Position numbers and translations under genes: made by a program
Notes under the pieces: generated by a model
Databases searched by the model: none
Seen by the model: only the letters and a program-made list of their open reading frames with translations
What the model was told of the DNA's origin: nothing
Shown: positions 1 through 10,876 of the stretch, piece after piece
How positions within the stretch are numbered: position 1 is the stretch's first letter
Layout of the letters: each line of letters opens with the position of its first letter
NCBI RefSeq assembly: GCF_921293095.1
Contig: NC_060259.1
Location: 46,977,812-47,041,811, forward strand
Direction of reading: 5' to 3'
DNA: 64,000 nucleotides
DNA from: Ischnura elegans
Lineage: Eukaryota > Arthropoda > Insecta > Odonata > Coenagrionidae

Positions 1-40
1 TTATCGGAGATCCCTATAAAATATATCCATTCAGTGGAAG

Positions 41-138
41 CCCGCCTCGACGATTTCCAGCCTCTTCGTTTTCCCGCCTAGAAGATTTCCCGCCTTTTCG
101 ATGTACCCACCCTTCTTGTTTTCCCAGCTTTTTCTGAC
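41..138. repeat. Short tandem repeat of a 16-17-bp unit with TTTCCCGCC cores
   Basis: About six degenerate units of 16-17 bp follow one another (starts near 41, 58, 74, 90, 107 and 124). Each carries a variant of CCCGCC preceded by TTTC or TTTT. Two units contain TTTCCCGCC or TTTTCCCGCC, which match the consensus TTTSSCGC bound by E2F/DP factors. The mirror copy lies at 4222-4319. Regulation by E2F is inference only; the repeat itself is directly visible. Confidence 0.6.
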
Positions 139-436
139 TATTCTTTTTGTTGGCTATCTGCTCGTTCAAAAAATCCATACACCATAGCCTCCTTTAATTT
201 AATGATTAAAGGATCAGTAATAATAATATATGTATTAAAATGGTTGATAAAAACCCTTTGTATAGTTGTACATTGATTGTAAGTACTTAAAGTAAAAAAA
301 AAGACGCATCAAGGGTATAATAGAGAGCTTCAAAAATATCTTAGTAATAGTAACAAATGTCATGATTAAAAAGGCAAACAGTCAAGAAACATTGATGTGC
401 GTTTACACTGTTTAACATGTTTTTCAAAAATATTTC

Positions 437-1351
437 GTGCTTTCAATCGTTCAAAATGATTTTTCAAAATATTATGATATATTGTGTGGTACCGTCTATC
501 AGTATACTCCTCTGAGATCTGTCTCCTCATCTTCCTTTCCAAAGTGGTTCACTCCTGAATTGAGGTCTTTAATCAAAACCAAAAAGTCTCTCCATCTGAA
601 ATTCAAACTTACAGGAGCTCAGGAGGATTGCTGTGCATTCATGATACTTAGAAAGTGCAAGTTGCTTTCTGCCCATTGCCAAAGGAGTTACATCAAGGAG
701 GTTGGGGAATCATTAGTTGACAATGCACGCTCTTTTTGGTCTTATGCTAATTCAGTTAGGATAATCATGTGGCTTCCTGGAAGCATGCATCTGGATGACA
801 GTGTTGCCGATTCAAAGAGTGAAATATCAGAATTATTTACCAAACATTTTTCGTCTGTGTACAGTCACGCAGACCACGATGTCACGCCTAAGTTCAGTTT
901 CGAAAATGCAATTTCACTGTCTAAAGTGCATTTATCTGTTAGGGAAATTGATGATAAACTAAGGTCTTTGGATACAACAAAAGGTCTGGGGCCTGATGAC
1001 ATTCCTCCTATCAAAATAAAAATGTTGTATGTAACCGCTGTATCCACTCTTTATTTTGTTCAATATGTCTTTAAATTGTGGCTCATTTCCTGAAGCATTC
1101 AAATTATCATCTGTAATCCCTGTCTTTAAAAACGGTAAAAGAAACAATATAAACAACTATCGCCCTGTTGTGATACAATCCTGTTTGGCCAAATTACTTG
1201 AAAGCTTAGTTGTTGATAATTTGATACCCGTACTAAGACGTATCATTGACCCACATCAGCTTGGTTTCTGTAAAGGTATCTTTACTACGTCTAACTTATT
1301 AATACTACAGAATAACATTATATCTGGTTTTAATCAGGGGAAACAAACTGA
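437..1351 (+). pseudogene. Truncated inverted copy of LINE endonuclease-RT linker and RT start
   Basis: This is the plus-strand copy of the LINE segment that lies complete on the minus strand at 1600-3923. A 218-codon frame (437-1093) carries the conserved linker between endonuclease and RT domains, seen as FPKWFTPELRSLIK, a RSFWSYAN motif and GLGPDDIPP. A second frame from 1056 continues with SVIPVFKNGKRNNINNYRP and PHQLGFCKG, so a frameshift separates the two. The coding similarity ends abruptly at 1351, where the palindrome arm ends, before the catalytic RT motifs. It therefore cannot be functional. Confidence 0.8.
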
Positions 1352-1599
1352 CACAAATAACATGTTACAGATTGCATTTTTGGCTCCGCTGGACTCCTCA
1401 GAGATTGATGAGGAGATGAGCTCAAAGAGATTGATGAGGAGAATAATTACAATTACATTCAACATATTAATAAATTACGTAAATTTCACTATAGAATCCG
1501 AAACAATATCAATTACCTACCCCAATTCACATATTATATATATTTTTTTTGTGGGGGGAAATTAATAGCTTGCCTATATTATGTATTATGCAATATTGT
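1352..1599. other. Palindrome spacer without recognisable genes
   Basis: AT-rich sequence between the inner end of the left arm and the LINE C-terminal coding end. It contains a short direct repeat, GAGATTGATGAGGAG, occurring twice near 1403-1441. No other structure was recognised. Confidence 0.4.
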
Positions 1600-3923
1600 T
1601 CAGAAGCTTCTTAAAAGCTGGTCACTTGAAAGCCTGAATTTATCGATGCCCTTAGTGATGGAATTAGCATCACGCATTAAGGTTGATACAGGTGAAAAGA
1701 AAGAATAATTGGTGGAGTGATGTGGAATACTAAATATGGCAGGGTTTCTCACACCATTGGATGGTAGGTTCCTAGAATGTAATGGCCTGTAGTAATTCAG
1801 GTACATATATTGAACTCATAACTAAACTATGTAGAAATATAATACCGAGATTCATCCTCTGCACATATAGTGGTTCAAGATTTAAAATCGAGAGGATAGC
1901 AACGATGTCTAAATAGGGTTGTTCACCATATTTTTTTTATTTAAGAAATCGAAAGAATCAGAAGGAGCAATGACAATAATATTATGCTATTTTCTTCATT
2001 GTACATGTTTAGAGAAGGCTTTAAACAGTGACAAATTTTACGTTACGCCAAAAAGCCCTACTTCCATCTTGAATTTGTGTGTGACGTCACAAGCCTGTAG
2101 ATGCCCTACTGCAGTGTTTGAAGTGGCTCAGCAGGGTTATTCCACTTTTTTAAAGATCTCCAGCGTCTGCCGCCAGATCAGTGTTTAAAGAAAATCCAAA
2201 TTTATCCTTTATCCCAATCAAAATGAAATTACATCAGAAGTGATATACATTCGTTTTTTTAGACCGTTCTGATAGGCTTGAACAACCCTATTATGAAGAC
2301 CAAACCTGTACTTCAAAAATTTTAGAAATTTATGCTGTACTTTTCCATTTAAATTAATGTGAATTTTGTAATAAGGTGACCAGACACAGGAACAGTACCT
2401 ACCCAACAATAGATCTGACAAGCAAAACATTCAGCACTTTTAAGCAGTTAATATCCCTAAAATCACGACAAAACCTGATAATAAAACCTATTGTTTTTTT
2501 TGCTTTAATCATGGAGTAATGTAAGTTAAATTGAAGTATGAGGTCAATATAATGATCTCTAAATCCTTGATGAATATAACCTCCTTTATGGAATAACCCT
2601 TCAAAGAGTATGAGTAAGTCATGGATGTTGACCCCCAATTAGTAAAAAAAATGTTGTCAGTACTTATTTAAAGCCATTGCATTGCCTTCACTCCAGGTGA
2701 ATTGATAGTGGCAAATATCTAGATCATTAGCATAAAGTAAGTACCGTGATGGACCAATGCTGAGACCAATATCATTGATGAATAGGTTTAATAACAAAGG
2801 TCCTAAGTGGGAGCCATGTGGAACTCCAGAAGTTACTTTGTATGCCTCAGATTTGACTTGACCAAAGTTTACAAAATGATGGCGATAAGAGATATAGATC
2901 TTAATCCAGTCTAGCAAATTACCAAAAATACACAGAGGTTCTAATTTGTCTAACAATACTCTATGGTTGATCTTGTCAAAGGCTTTACTGAAATCAATAT
3001 AGATGACATCAGTTTGTTTCCCCTGATTAAAACCAGATATAATGTTATTCTGTAGTATTAATAAGTTAGACGTAGTAAAGATACCTTTACAGAAACCAAG
3101 CTGATGTGGGTCAATGATACGTCTTAGTACGGGTATCAAATTATCAACAACTAAGCTTTCAAGTAATTTGGCCAAACAGGATTGTATCACAACAGGGCGA
3201 TAGTTGTTTATATTGTTTCTTTTACCGTTTTTAAAGACAGGGATTACAGATGATAATTTGAATGCTTCAGGAAATGAGCCACAATTTAAAGACATATTGA
3301 ACAAAATAAAGAGTGGATACAGCGGTTACATACAACATTTTTATTTTGATAGGAGGAATGTCATCAGGCCCCAGACCTTTTGTTGTATCCAAAGACCTTA
3401 GTTTATCATCAATTTCCCTAACAGATAAATGCACTTTAGACAGTGAAATTGCATTTTCGAAACTGAACTTAGGCGTGACATCGTGGTCTGCGTGACTGTA
3501 CACAGACGAAAAATGTTTGGTAAATAATTCTGATATTTCACTCTTTGAATCGGCAACACTGTCATCCAGATGCATGCTTCCAGGAAGCCACATGATTATC
3601 CTAACTGAATTAGCATAAGACCAAAAAGAGCGTGCATTGTCAACTAATGATTCCCCAACCTCCTTGATGTAACTCCTTTGGCAATGGGCAGAAAGCAACT
3701 TGCACTTTCTAAGTATCATGAATGCACAGCAATCCTCCTGAGCTCCTGTAAGTTTGAATTTCAGATGGAGAGACTTTTTGGTTTTGATTAAAGACCTCAA
3801 TTCAGGAGTGAACCACTTTGGAAAGGAAGATGAGGAGACAGATCTCAGAGGAGTATACTGATAGACGGTACCACACAATATATCATAATATTTTGAAAAA
3901 TCATTTTGAACGATTGAAAGCAC
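1600..3923 (-). pseudogene. CR1/Jockey-like LINE reverse transcriptase, 5'-truncated and broken
   Basis: Read on the minus strand, the order is: linker region (3923-3267), RT fingers and palm (3304-2657) with YRPVVIQSCLAKLLES, YIDFSKAFDKINH, SGVPHGSHLGPLL and a YAND box in place of the usual YADD, then the thumb/C-terminal part (2638-2399 and 2430-2218) with RFCRDFRDINC and YCSCVWSPYY, and finally a C-terminal fragment (1806-1600) with HHSTNYSFFSPV and LMRDANS. At least three frame breaks separate these parts, and about 350 bp near 1850-2210 do not fit the RT and are probably an insertion. The endonuclease and any ORF1 are absent. RT architecture places it in the CR1/Jockey group; the exact clade is not certain. 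The changed second aspartate region (YANDL) plus the breaks make it inactive. Confidence 0.8.
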
Positions 3924-4359
3924 GAAATATTTTTGAAAAACATGTTAAACAGTGTAAACGCACATCAATGTTTCTTGACTGTTTGCCTTTTTAATCATGA
4001 CATTTGTTACTATTACTAAGATATTTTTGAAGCTCTCTATTATACCCTTGATGCGTCTTTTTTTTTACTTTAAGTACTTACAATCAATGTACAACTATAC
4101 AAAGGGTTTTTATCAACCATTTTAATACATATATTATTATTACTGATCCTTTAATCATTAAATTAAAGGAGGCTATGGTGTATGGATTTTTTGAACGAGC
4201 AGATAGCCAACAAAAAGAATAGTCAGAAAAAGCTGGGAAAACAAGAAGGGTGGGTACATCGAAAAGGCGGGAAATCTTCTAGGCGGGAAAACGAAGAGGC
4301 TGGAAATCGTCGAGGCGGGCTTCCACTGAATGGATATATTTTATAGGGATCTCCGATAA
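3009..4359. repeat. Right arm of the 4.36-kb palindrome
   Basis: Exact reverse complement of 1-1351 wherever compared. It contains the LINE 5' part in its continuous context, so this arm is likely the original copy and the left arm the inverted duplicate. The outer end reads AGGGATCTCCGATAA, and similarity information stops only because the window begins at base 1. Confidence 0.9.
4222..4319. repeat. Mirror copy of the 16-17-bp GGCGGGAAA tandem repeat
   Basis: Reverse complement of 41-138. In plus orientation the units read GGCGGGAAATCTTCTA and GGCGGGAAAACGAAGA, with further degenerate units on both sides. GGCGGGAAA equals the E2F half-site TTTCCCGCC on the other strand. Confidence 0.6.
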
Positions 4360-4440
4360 TTCTAGGGATTACTGGAATGTGACTTTTGTGTTCCGAATTA
4401 ATTTTTTAAGAATCAATTGTGACAGAGAGACTAGGGGTAA

Positions 4441-5852
4441 TGCCCCGTTCACACTACGTCCTTTTTACGCCGGTTAGCCCCGACCATGGTTACAAAACGA
4501 GGTGTGAACGCAAGTTCCCGTTAACCGTGGTTGGGATTCTGACCACCGTTTTCCGACCATGGTTGGCGGTAGTTCATGCGTGTGTGAACGCAAGTTGGTT
4601 AAAAGCTGGTTAGAAAAAGAAGAAGGCGAAGCAGCAACGAAGTGGGATAGGAGGAAAGAAAACAGAAAATAAAGTTTCGAAGAGGAGACGGCCGTTATTG
4701 TTGAATTATATTCGTCAGAATTAATTCAAAGGAAAGTGCTATTGATTCATTCCGTAATGTGTTGTATAGTATGAGATTTTAAACCTGATTTAAGTTATGC
4801 GATATACTTTATAGTTCGTAGTGAATTAGCTATTAGCTCGTATTGTATTGTTACGGACAGATTGAATAATCTATATTAATATTTAGCTAGAATTAAGTAA
4901 AATGTGCGAAACTACCATAATAAAAATCCGAAGGTCACAATGATTTTAATGGTTTGGCAAGAGTTCTTTGTCCCAGTTTGAAAAAGATCACTTATGTTCA
5001 TCCTTGAACAAAAGTTCTTCCCATATTAATATAAAGTATCAGGCTAACAGCTAGTCAGATGTAACGATAGAAAATAAATTTAGAAACGTCGGGTGATACC
5101 ACATATCGCAAAAATTACCACGTTCTCTCTCTTATTTCATAAGTTAAAGTTCAACAATCGTCACATTTCTGCAAGTTATTCGTCCACATTTGAAGAAGAG
5201 GTAAAAGAGTTTTAATTTACGGTATAGCATCAGAGTGGATCATGTCCTTTGTCAAAGTCAGAAAACAATAATAGCTAAGAATGTAATGCAGCGAAAAGTG
5301 TATCTCCATCCCAAATCACAAGTGTCTCAAATTGAGGCTCAAGTCTCAAGATTAGGTCCTCGATTTTCTTCACCTACATCAATGATTTGTCGACACATCC
5401 GAATCAAGGGCAAGTAGTAGTATATGCTGTTGATATCAACCTAATTATCAGTGATATTCGCTTTCATTCGTATTAAATAGAGCAGTAGAAGAATGCAAGC
5501 CACACTATGGATGAAATGATTAGTTGGACGAACACATTTGAATTACCTTCTACGTAGCAAGGAACAATGATTGTCGACGCTGGAATGCAATTTTTAATTC
5601 ATAAGCAGCTCATAATATGCACATATGTTTAAATTCATCATCAATATCATTGCAATTAACACAAGAACTTTTCCCTACACATTCTATATTTCCTTCCAAC
5701 AAGTTTTTCGCTCTTGTCAATTCATTTTTCACTTGGAATTACTCTACCACTCATCAGATGTCGCCAGGGTCTAACCATGGTTGAGTGTGAACGCGCGTTG
5801 GTTCTGACGTCATCTTACGCTGGTTAAGAAAGATGGTAATGTGAACGGGGCA
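4441..5852. mobile_element. Harbinger-like non-autonomous DNA transposon (TAA target duplication)
   Basis: The ends are inverted repeats: TGCCCCGTTCACA at 4441-4453 and its complement TGTGAACGGGGCA ending at 5852, with looser inverted similarity continuing inward (CCATGGTT and GTGTGAACGC blocks on both sides). Both ends are flanked by TAA, a 3-bp TWA-type target duplication typical of the PIF/Harbinger superfamily. The interior of 1.4 kb is AT-rich and shows no transposase, so the element would depend on an autonomous relative. Superfamily assignment rests on the TAA flank and G/C-rich TIR; ISL2EU-type elements are an alternative. Confidence 0.7.
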
Positions 5853-6058
5853 TAAGGGAAAGGGTAGGTGAACGACTCTCGACGAATGGTTCATCCGGTT
5901 GAATCGTTCACGTATTCTAGAATGTTCTGCAATGGAGGGGATATATTTTTCAGAGTGTATATTTCAGTGAATTTTGGGCAGGAGTCGTCAAAAAAAGGCG
6001 CAGAGCGTGTGGTGATTTTAGACTACTTGAACTATTACCAACGCGAGAAACTTTCGGA

Positions 6059-6078
6059 GGCGGGAAAATTTCGCGCCA
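6059..6078. promoter_or_regulatory. Palindromic E2F-like site upstream of a candidate first exon
   Basis: The 20-base sequence GGCGGGAAAATTTCGCGCCA joins the half-sites GGCGGGAAA and TTTCGCGCC head to head, both matching the E2F/DP consensus TTTSSCGC. It lies about 60 bp before ATG 6137, next to a splice-donor-bounded open frame. The same 20 bases recur at 55893-55912. Function as a cell-cycle promoter element is inference. Confidence 0.4.
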
Positions 6079-6136
6079 TTTTCATCAACTGAACCAGTCA
6101 TTTCGAACGGAGGAGCCATTTGCTGAGTTCATTGCG

Positions 6137-6240
6137 ATGAGAACAGAGCACGTGCCAGTAATGTTAGGAATATTACCAAAATGCTTGTCTGACTTCCGTC
6201 ATTATCAAGAACATGGTTATTTGATTCAATCTACGATTGG
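6137..6240 (+). CDS. Candidate exon 1 of an unidentified host gene (or upstream ORF)
   Basis: An open frame runs from at least 5924 and contains ATG at 6137, then 34 codons (MRTEHVPVMLGILPKCL... to ...YLIQSTIG) up to a strong donor GG/GTGAGTAA at 6240/6241. It leaves two bases of a split codon, which are completed in frame by the next candidate exon at 6590. In that exon the frame meets TAA at 6693, so this part would encode only a 70-residue peptide or act as an upstream ORF of the downstream frame. No protein family was recognised. Support is splice signals, phase and the upstream E2F-like palindrome; no homology was seen. Confidence 0.3.
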
Positions 6241-6589
6241 GTGAGTAAATATACAAGATTGTGCTTTTTATTCATACTTTATTGCTTCTCGTGATATACT
6301 ATCTCTATCTGCATTTGGTTGGTAGACGCTATTTTTTGACTCTGAAGTATTTTGATTGAAATAAATGAAATAGCTTCGGAGCTTAATCTAGCTTTATATA
6401 GTAAAACCTCATAACCAAGATAAATTTCACGGATCATCAGGTCGAACCGTTTTCTGATTCCTGAAAATTGTCTTCCAAGAGAATTACTCATAGCACTGTT
6501 TGCTGCGCTTTGGCGAGAAATTTTCTAAAATATTTTATGTGTGTAGGATAAAATGAGATGAAATTAACATGAATATATGAAACTTTCAG

Positions 6590-6760
6590 GGGCCGGAAAA
6601 TTTCAAACTACGTTCATCAGATGTCGTTTATCGTGAAAGACAATGAGCCGCTGGCGGCTTCTGAGCACGGAGTGCCAAAGATGTCGGAAAATTAACCCAT
6701 GTGTGGATATAATTGCGTACATCCTCGAGGAAAGGGCCACCATAACCTACCAATGATGAG
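6590..6760 (+). CDS. Candidate exon 2 of the same unidentified gene
   Basis: It is bounded by acceptor TTTCAG (to 6589) and donor GATGAG/GTTAGTG (6761). In the phase inherited from exon 1 it reads 34 codons to TAA at 6693-6695, then stays open. ATG at 6699 opens a second frame (MCGYNCVHPRGKGHHNLPMM) that leaves the exon with two bases of a codon. The next candidate exon supplies the missing base. If translation starts at 6699, the spliced frame through 7726, 14703 and 19108 encodes about 220 residues. The start is chosen only because it is the first ATG after the in-frame stop. Confidence 0.3.
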
Positions 6761-9363
6761 GTTAGTGCACACGTCTATGTTTTTGAGTTCCATTTGGTAG
6801 TAATTGTATTTTTATTACTTTAAAAGCACTCGGTCAACAGATGATATAGCTTCGACAAAAGTGTTTGCGATATGAATATTTTTTTGTCTGAAAAATTTTC
6901 CTAAAGGCTTTTCTCAGTCTCTAAGAAGAAAAATTGAAGCCGCGGGGGTCAGCTTTGCCGTTAATTAATTCACTCTTGAGGGAAATTAATTGTCACATAG
7001 TTCAATGCCATAATCATTAATATTTGCGACTCATCGAACTCAGCGGCGAAGTATGATGGTTATTTTAAGCCATCGCATGGGTTGTTTATGGTGTATTTCC
7101 ACTTTATGCAAGATTTATTTGAAATTCAACTTTCAAATGACAACTTAAGATGTTAAGTTAAAAGTGAAATAACTTAAATTCCTAGTAAGTCAGCAGTTTT
7201 ATGTAAAAATATATGACACATAATTGAGTTAAACGTCCGTCGTTTGTATGCGTTACCATAACTGCAATAGTTAAAGAAAATGGCGACAATCTTTCCAAAA
7301 ACCTGTATGTTCATCATTTTTATTTAACGTTAGCATTACAAAGTATGTTCAACAAAAAATAAATGGAAGTGCTCGCTCAAATCGTGAAGTTAGGGACTGG
7401 TTGTATGAGTGGCATACAAGTATGGAAAGCATTGAAAACTAGTTGATTTCTTTACTGTGATTCTGTCCAATCCATCCGGTAAAAATAAATTGTCGCCTCG
7501 AATCAGTAATAAATTCTCAATTTGAAATTTGTAGAATATTCATATGATTCTCTTGGTACCTCTGTGTTATGGATTTGTGAAATATCAACCAGTTGCAATT
7601 TCCTTTCATTTTGAAATGTCAAACGTCCACCATATCACGCCTGAATCAGCTGAACTTAACAACCAGTTAGTCTCACTTTAAGCAATACTTAATTCAACAT
7701 GCACGTATGCACAATCACTTTCCAGGGACGTGCTCGCCATCCTGGGATTCACATTGCCAACTTGCATCCCAGAAGCAGCATGCGCAGAGAGTAATGTAAA
7801 ATAATTGAGCATTAAAACTCGCAGCAGAAGCAGACTAACAAATAACAACTTTTACATTACACTCTTATAATATTCTTGAAAAATTTTTCTTCAATGTTTC
7901 CCGACATATTTCTTTTCCCAGATGGGGTGTTATGGCCAAGAAAACTGGCAGTTCAAATGCCACTCATCCCAACAACTTTGCAGACCACTCTGTTCCTCTT
8001 CTCATAGCATCATATTCTGTGAATGGACGCAAGAACTTCTCATCCATGGGTAACCTTCAACCGGGAGAGGTTCAAGGATAGAATGCCCATTAAGTCTCCT
8101 CAGGTCAGTTATGAGTGCCTTTTTTTAAAAACCCATATTGCTTGAAAAAAGAACTTGAGTAAGTCTTTTACTCAGAAATTCGAGAGATTTTTATAACAAA
8201 ATGGACAGTAGTCTTTTAAGTCACACACACTGGTTTGTTATTCATATTTTGCATTCTTATTTTTCAATAATTCGCTCATATTTCAATTTCATTGTGAAAG
8301 TCAATGCTGAATTTGAAAGAAGTGAAAGTTTTACATAGTAGGAATTTATTTTCAAAATTAACTATAGGAATGAAGTGGTGGTTTTTCATTCATGCAAAGA
8401 AGATTAGTCTTTTGAGCATTAGAAAAACTGAGTTTTAATCAGGCCTATATGTATCACATGAAACTGGTGTGCTGGAGAAAACATCACGTGACATTACATT
8501 GTGGATAGAGCACTGGCAGTTGGTTGTCTCCCTCAAGTGTTATATGTAGTTGTAGGTCGCCATAATGGAAGTACAATGGATGACACATGATTAATGTCGT
8601 TGAAACATTCAATTTAACACTTGCTTATTATTGCCTGCCTTCTTCGTCTCTCCATTTAGTTTTTCTTCAGTCGTAGCACCTTCTCTTTCTCTCAAGTGAG
8701 GCCATAACATTCACTCTGGTTACTCCATATTTACCTCTAGGATCTATTACCACTGACAAATTCAAGAAGTCTACTCCTCAAAGAATTTGTTGTGAATGTA
8801 ACCATAACTTACACTATTTTGAAGCATGTTTTATTTTTGATGATCGGCAACTCGAGTGGTCTCAAGCTCAAACCCTTCAAATGAATGATGCATTCATGAA
8901 TTTCTATATTCAAGGAGGAAATTTAAGTGAAAATATGCTATAGCATGCTCTAGCTATTATAATGATTTTAAAAGTCCTTCCTTAACTTTAATTAACCATG
9001 CTTGCACAAACCATTAGTGAATACTGATGGAAAATGGGATGCAAAGAGATTTGGTATCTCCTGGCCATATTGAGGAAACACCACCTAATCATTATATAAA
9101 GTTGATCCTAGGAGCATCGAACCAAATTTTGTTCATTGAAGCATCAAAAATCAATAAATGAAATTGCAAGAAATGCTGTAACCCTAAGCTTTGGCAAACT
9201 TTGTAATTCATCATCACAAATTTTCATCAATGCTATGATTGGATTGATGCAGCTCTCCATTCTGCTCCCCTATCCATTAGTATTTTAATCGCGATATATT
9301 TTTTCTCTTTCACATCCTTACTAGCCTTTATATTTTATTCATCTCTGCGATGCCTTCCTGAAG
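6761..9363. other. Candidate intronic, AT-rich sequence
   Basis: Apart from the 65-bp candidate exon at 7726-7790, the stretch holds one further exon-like block at 7932-8100 (acceptor TTCTTTTCCCAG, donor CTCAG/GTCAGT). That block ends in an open stretch reading SHPWVTFNRERFKDRMPIKSPQ without its last two residues but is interrupted by TAG and TGA upstream. No repeats with clear ends were recognised. Confidence 0.35.
7726..7790 (+). CDS. Candidate exon 3 of the unidentified gene
   Basis: A 65-bp block lies between acceptor CACTTTCCAG and donor GAGA/GTAATG. One base completes the codon carried from exon 2, 21 codons follow (DVLAILGFTLPTCIPEAACAE), and one base is left over. That phase fits the acceptor at 14703. 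The peptide is hydrophobic with two cysteines. No homology was recognised. The exon is short and the donor is not strong, so this call depends on the phase chain. Confidence 0.25.
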
Positions 9364-9972
9364 CCATGGCTACTCTAGACTGTTTAGCAGCCACTTCTAA
9401 CAAGCTGCTGGTAATATTGCCAGCCAGCAGCCTAGTCTGATCCAGAACCAGCGGATGGTGATTGCCAGCATTGCTAGTGATTGCCAGCGGGCTAGTGATT
9501 ACTTGAATACATTTAACTTTTCAGCACTGCCTACCATACGCTGGCCGTCATGTTTCAGACTTTGGTGTCTATTTTCTGAGCGAGCAGTGTCACGACTTCC
9601 AATTACTCTTTAAATTTAGGAACTGACATTCATAAAATTCGCCATTAAGATGATCTTAAATTATAGTTCCTTAATAAGTCTTTCTGATTCCCCCACGTAG
9701 TTCCTTCTTCATATCCAGGATATAACCCACTATCACCTTTTCTTCTGTTTCAACATCTGCTCCCACAAATCTGTAACTCCAGCTTTTAAATCCCATTTCA
9801 AAATGTCACGACTCACTCCATTAGATGACATATTGCATGCACGCGCTCATTAGCAGCCACTGCAATTGTAGCTATTTATTTATAATGTGAACCCTACAGA
9901 TCCGCTGGCTGAAGGCAATATTAACCAGCAGCTGGTTAGTGGCAAGTGCTCAACAGCCTAGTGTGACCTTGG
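9364..9972. mobile_element. Non-autonomous TIR element, about 0.6 kb
   Basis: The two ends are imperfect inverted repeats of about 60 bp. The right end, read inward, is CCAAGGTCACACTAGGCTG...AACCAGCTGCTGGTTAATATTGCC, and the left end is CCATGGCTACTCTAGACTG...AACAAGCTGCTGGTAATATTGCC (gaps as dots). GCCAGC/GCTGGC motifs repeat inside. No coding capacity or clear target duplication is visible, so the superfamily stays open. Confidence 0.5.
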
Positions 9973-9975
9973 CTT

Positions 9976-10205
9976 TAGGGAGGGTAATAGTATAGTGGAT
10001 AGAGCTCTTTATTATGGATGGAAGGGTTCCAAGTTCAAATCCTAGGTGAAGCCTTTGGACAATCCTAGGAACTAAATCCTCAAGGGGGAAAGTAGCCCAG
10101 GGAAAGGAACTGGACTTCCTACTCTGAATAAGTGAAATTCACATACTTGTGGCTAGGTTTAGGGTGAGATCTTTCCTCATGTGGAAAATACATATCCAAA
10201 CCAAC
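9976..10205 (+). repeat. tRNA-derived SINE candidate
   Basis: A box-like TAGTATAGTGG (9988-9998) and B box-like AGTTCAAATCC (10032-10042) sit 34 bp apart in the order and spacing of an RNA polymerase III tRNA promoter. About 160 bp of non-tRNA body follow. A functional tRNA is excluded because the 3' half does not close an acceptor stem. It directly follows the TIR element and precedes the RTE fragment. Confidence 0.45.
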
Positions 10206-10223
10206 CATGGGATGAATCACTGA

Positions 10224-10870
10224 GTGATTGAGTGTGACTTACTCATTCGCAGGTCTCTTATCGGAGTGCTAAATTTGGTTCCCTTGTGTACCTCTTCCAG
10301 GTATTCTTTCTCTCTCTTCACTTTGTATTTGTTTCCACTCAATGATATCCATCCTTGTCCTTTATGGAATTACATGTTGCACTCCATTCCATCACATAGT
10401 GCTTCACTATTGCATGGGACCCTTCCATTTTCCCTTGTATGATTTCATTTTGCTCAGTCTCAAATGGTTTCATCATCCATGCTTCTCTAGCTTTCCTTGC
10501 CTTGTGGCAAATCTGGTTCCTTATTCTCATGTTGAATGACTTTCTCCTTCCTCATTTTTTGGATTCTTATATGTACTTGATCTGCTCTTCAATCAGGTCT
10601 AGAACTTCATCAATGATCCATGGCTTTTTATTATCAACTTCTTTCTCCCTAGAACTTCTCTTGTGCCCCCTTGAAATCCTTTTTATTATGTATTTCCTAC
10701 TATCCTCCTCTGATTTTTTTTCAGCCAAATATACTCATATATTCCCTCTTCACTGCTTTTTAAAATACACACTTTGTTGTGGCACCTTCAGTTTCTCACT
10801 CGTTATGAGTTCTTTGCTGATTAATTTTATTTCAAGAATTGCAGATGGCATTTCACCATCACTAGATTAT
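10224..10870 (-). pseudogene. RTE-type LINE fragment (endonuclease-RT linker)
   Basis: On the minus strand, frames carry KPWIIDEVLDLIEEQIKY followed by MRIRNQICHKARKAREAWM. This is the basic linker seen in RTE/BovB-type LINE polyproteins, where a KPW-x-EEM...LMEER block is followed by IR(N)-IC(R)KAK/R. Stops and frame changes interrupt it, and neither catalytic RT motifs nor a complete endonuclease are present. A hAT MITE is inserted immediately beyond it (10877-11429). The plus-strand frames here are antisense shadows. Confidence 0.55.
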
Positions 10871-10876
10871 GCTCAC

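Larger units (their letters stand above)
1..1351. repeat. Left arm of a 4.36-kb palindrome
   Basis: Base 1 pairs with base 4359, and all coordinates in the two arms sum to 4360, so there is no indel between them. Every stretch I compared was an exact reverse complement, including a 218-codon reading frame repeated in both arms. Pairing stops at 1352/3008. The arm holds an inverted copy of the 5' part of a CR1/Jockey-like LINE (from about 437) and a G/C-rich short tandem repeat at 41-138. Because pairing begins at the first base of the window, the arm may extend further left. Near-identity means recent origin, gene conversion or an assembly fold-back artefact. Confidence 0.9.

Noticed and set aside
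1919-2188. 89-codon plus-strand frame with TGACGTCAC inside
   Set aside because: Lies in a probable insertion in the LINE; no known protein motif, and the CRE-like octamer alone is not evidence for a promoter.
8480-8580. Possible SINE start (GTGGATAGAGCACTGG)
   Set aside because: A box-like phrase only; no B box at the right distance.
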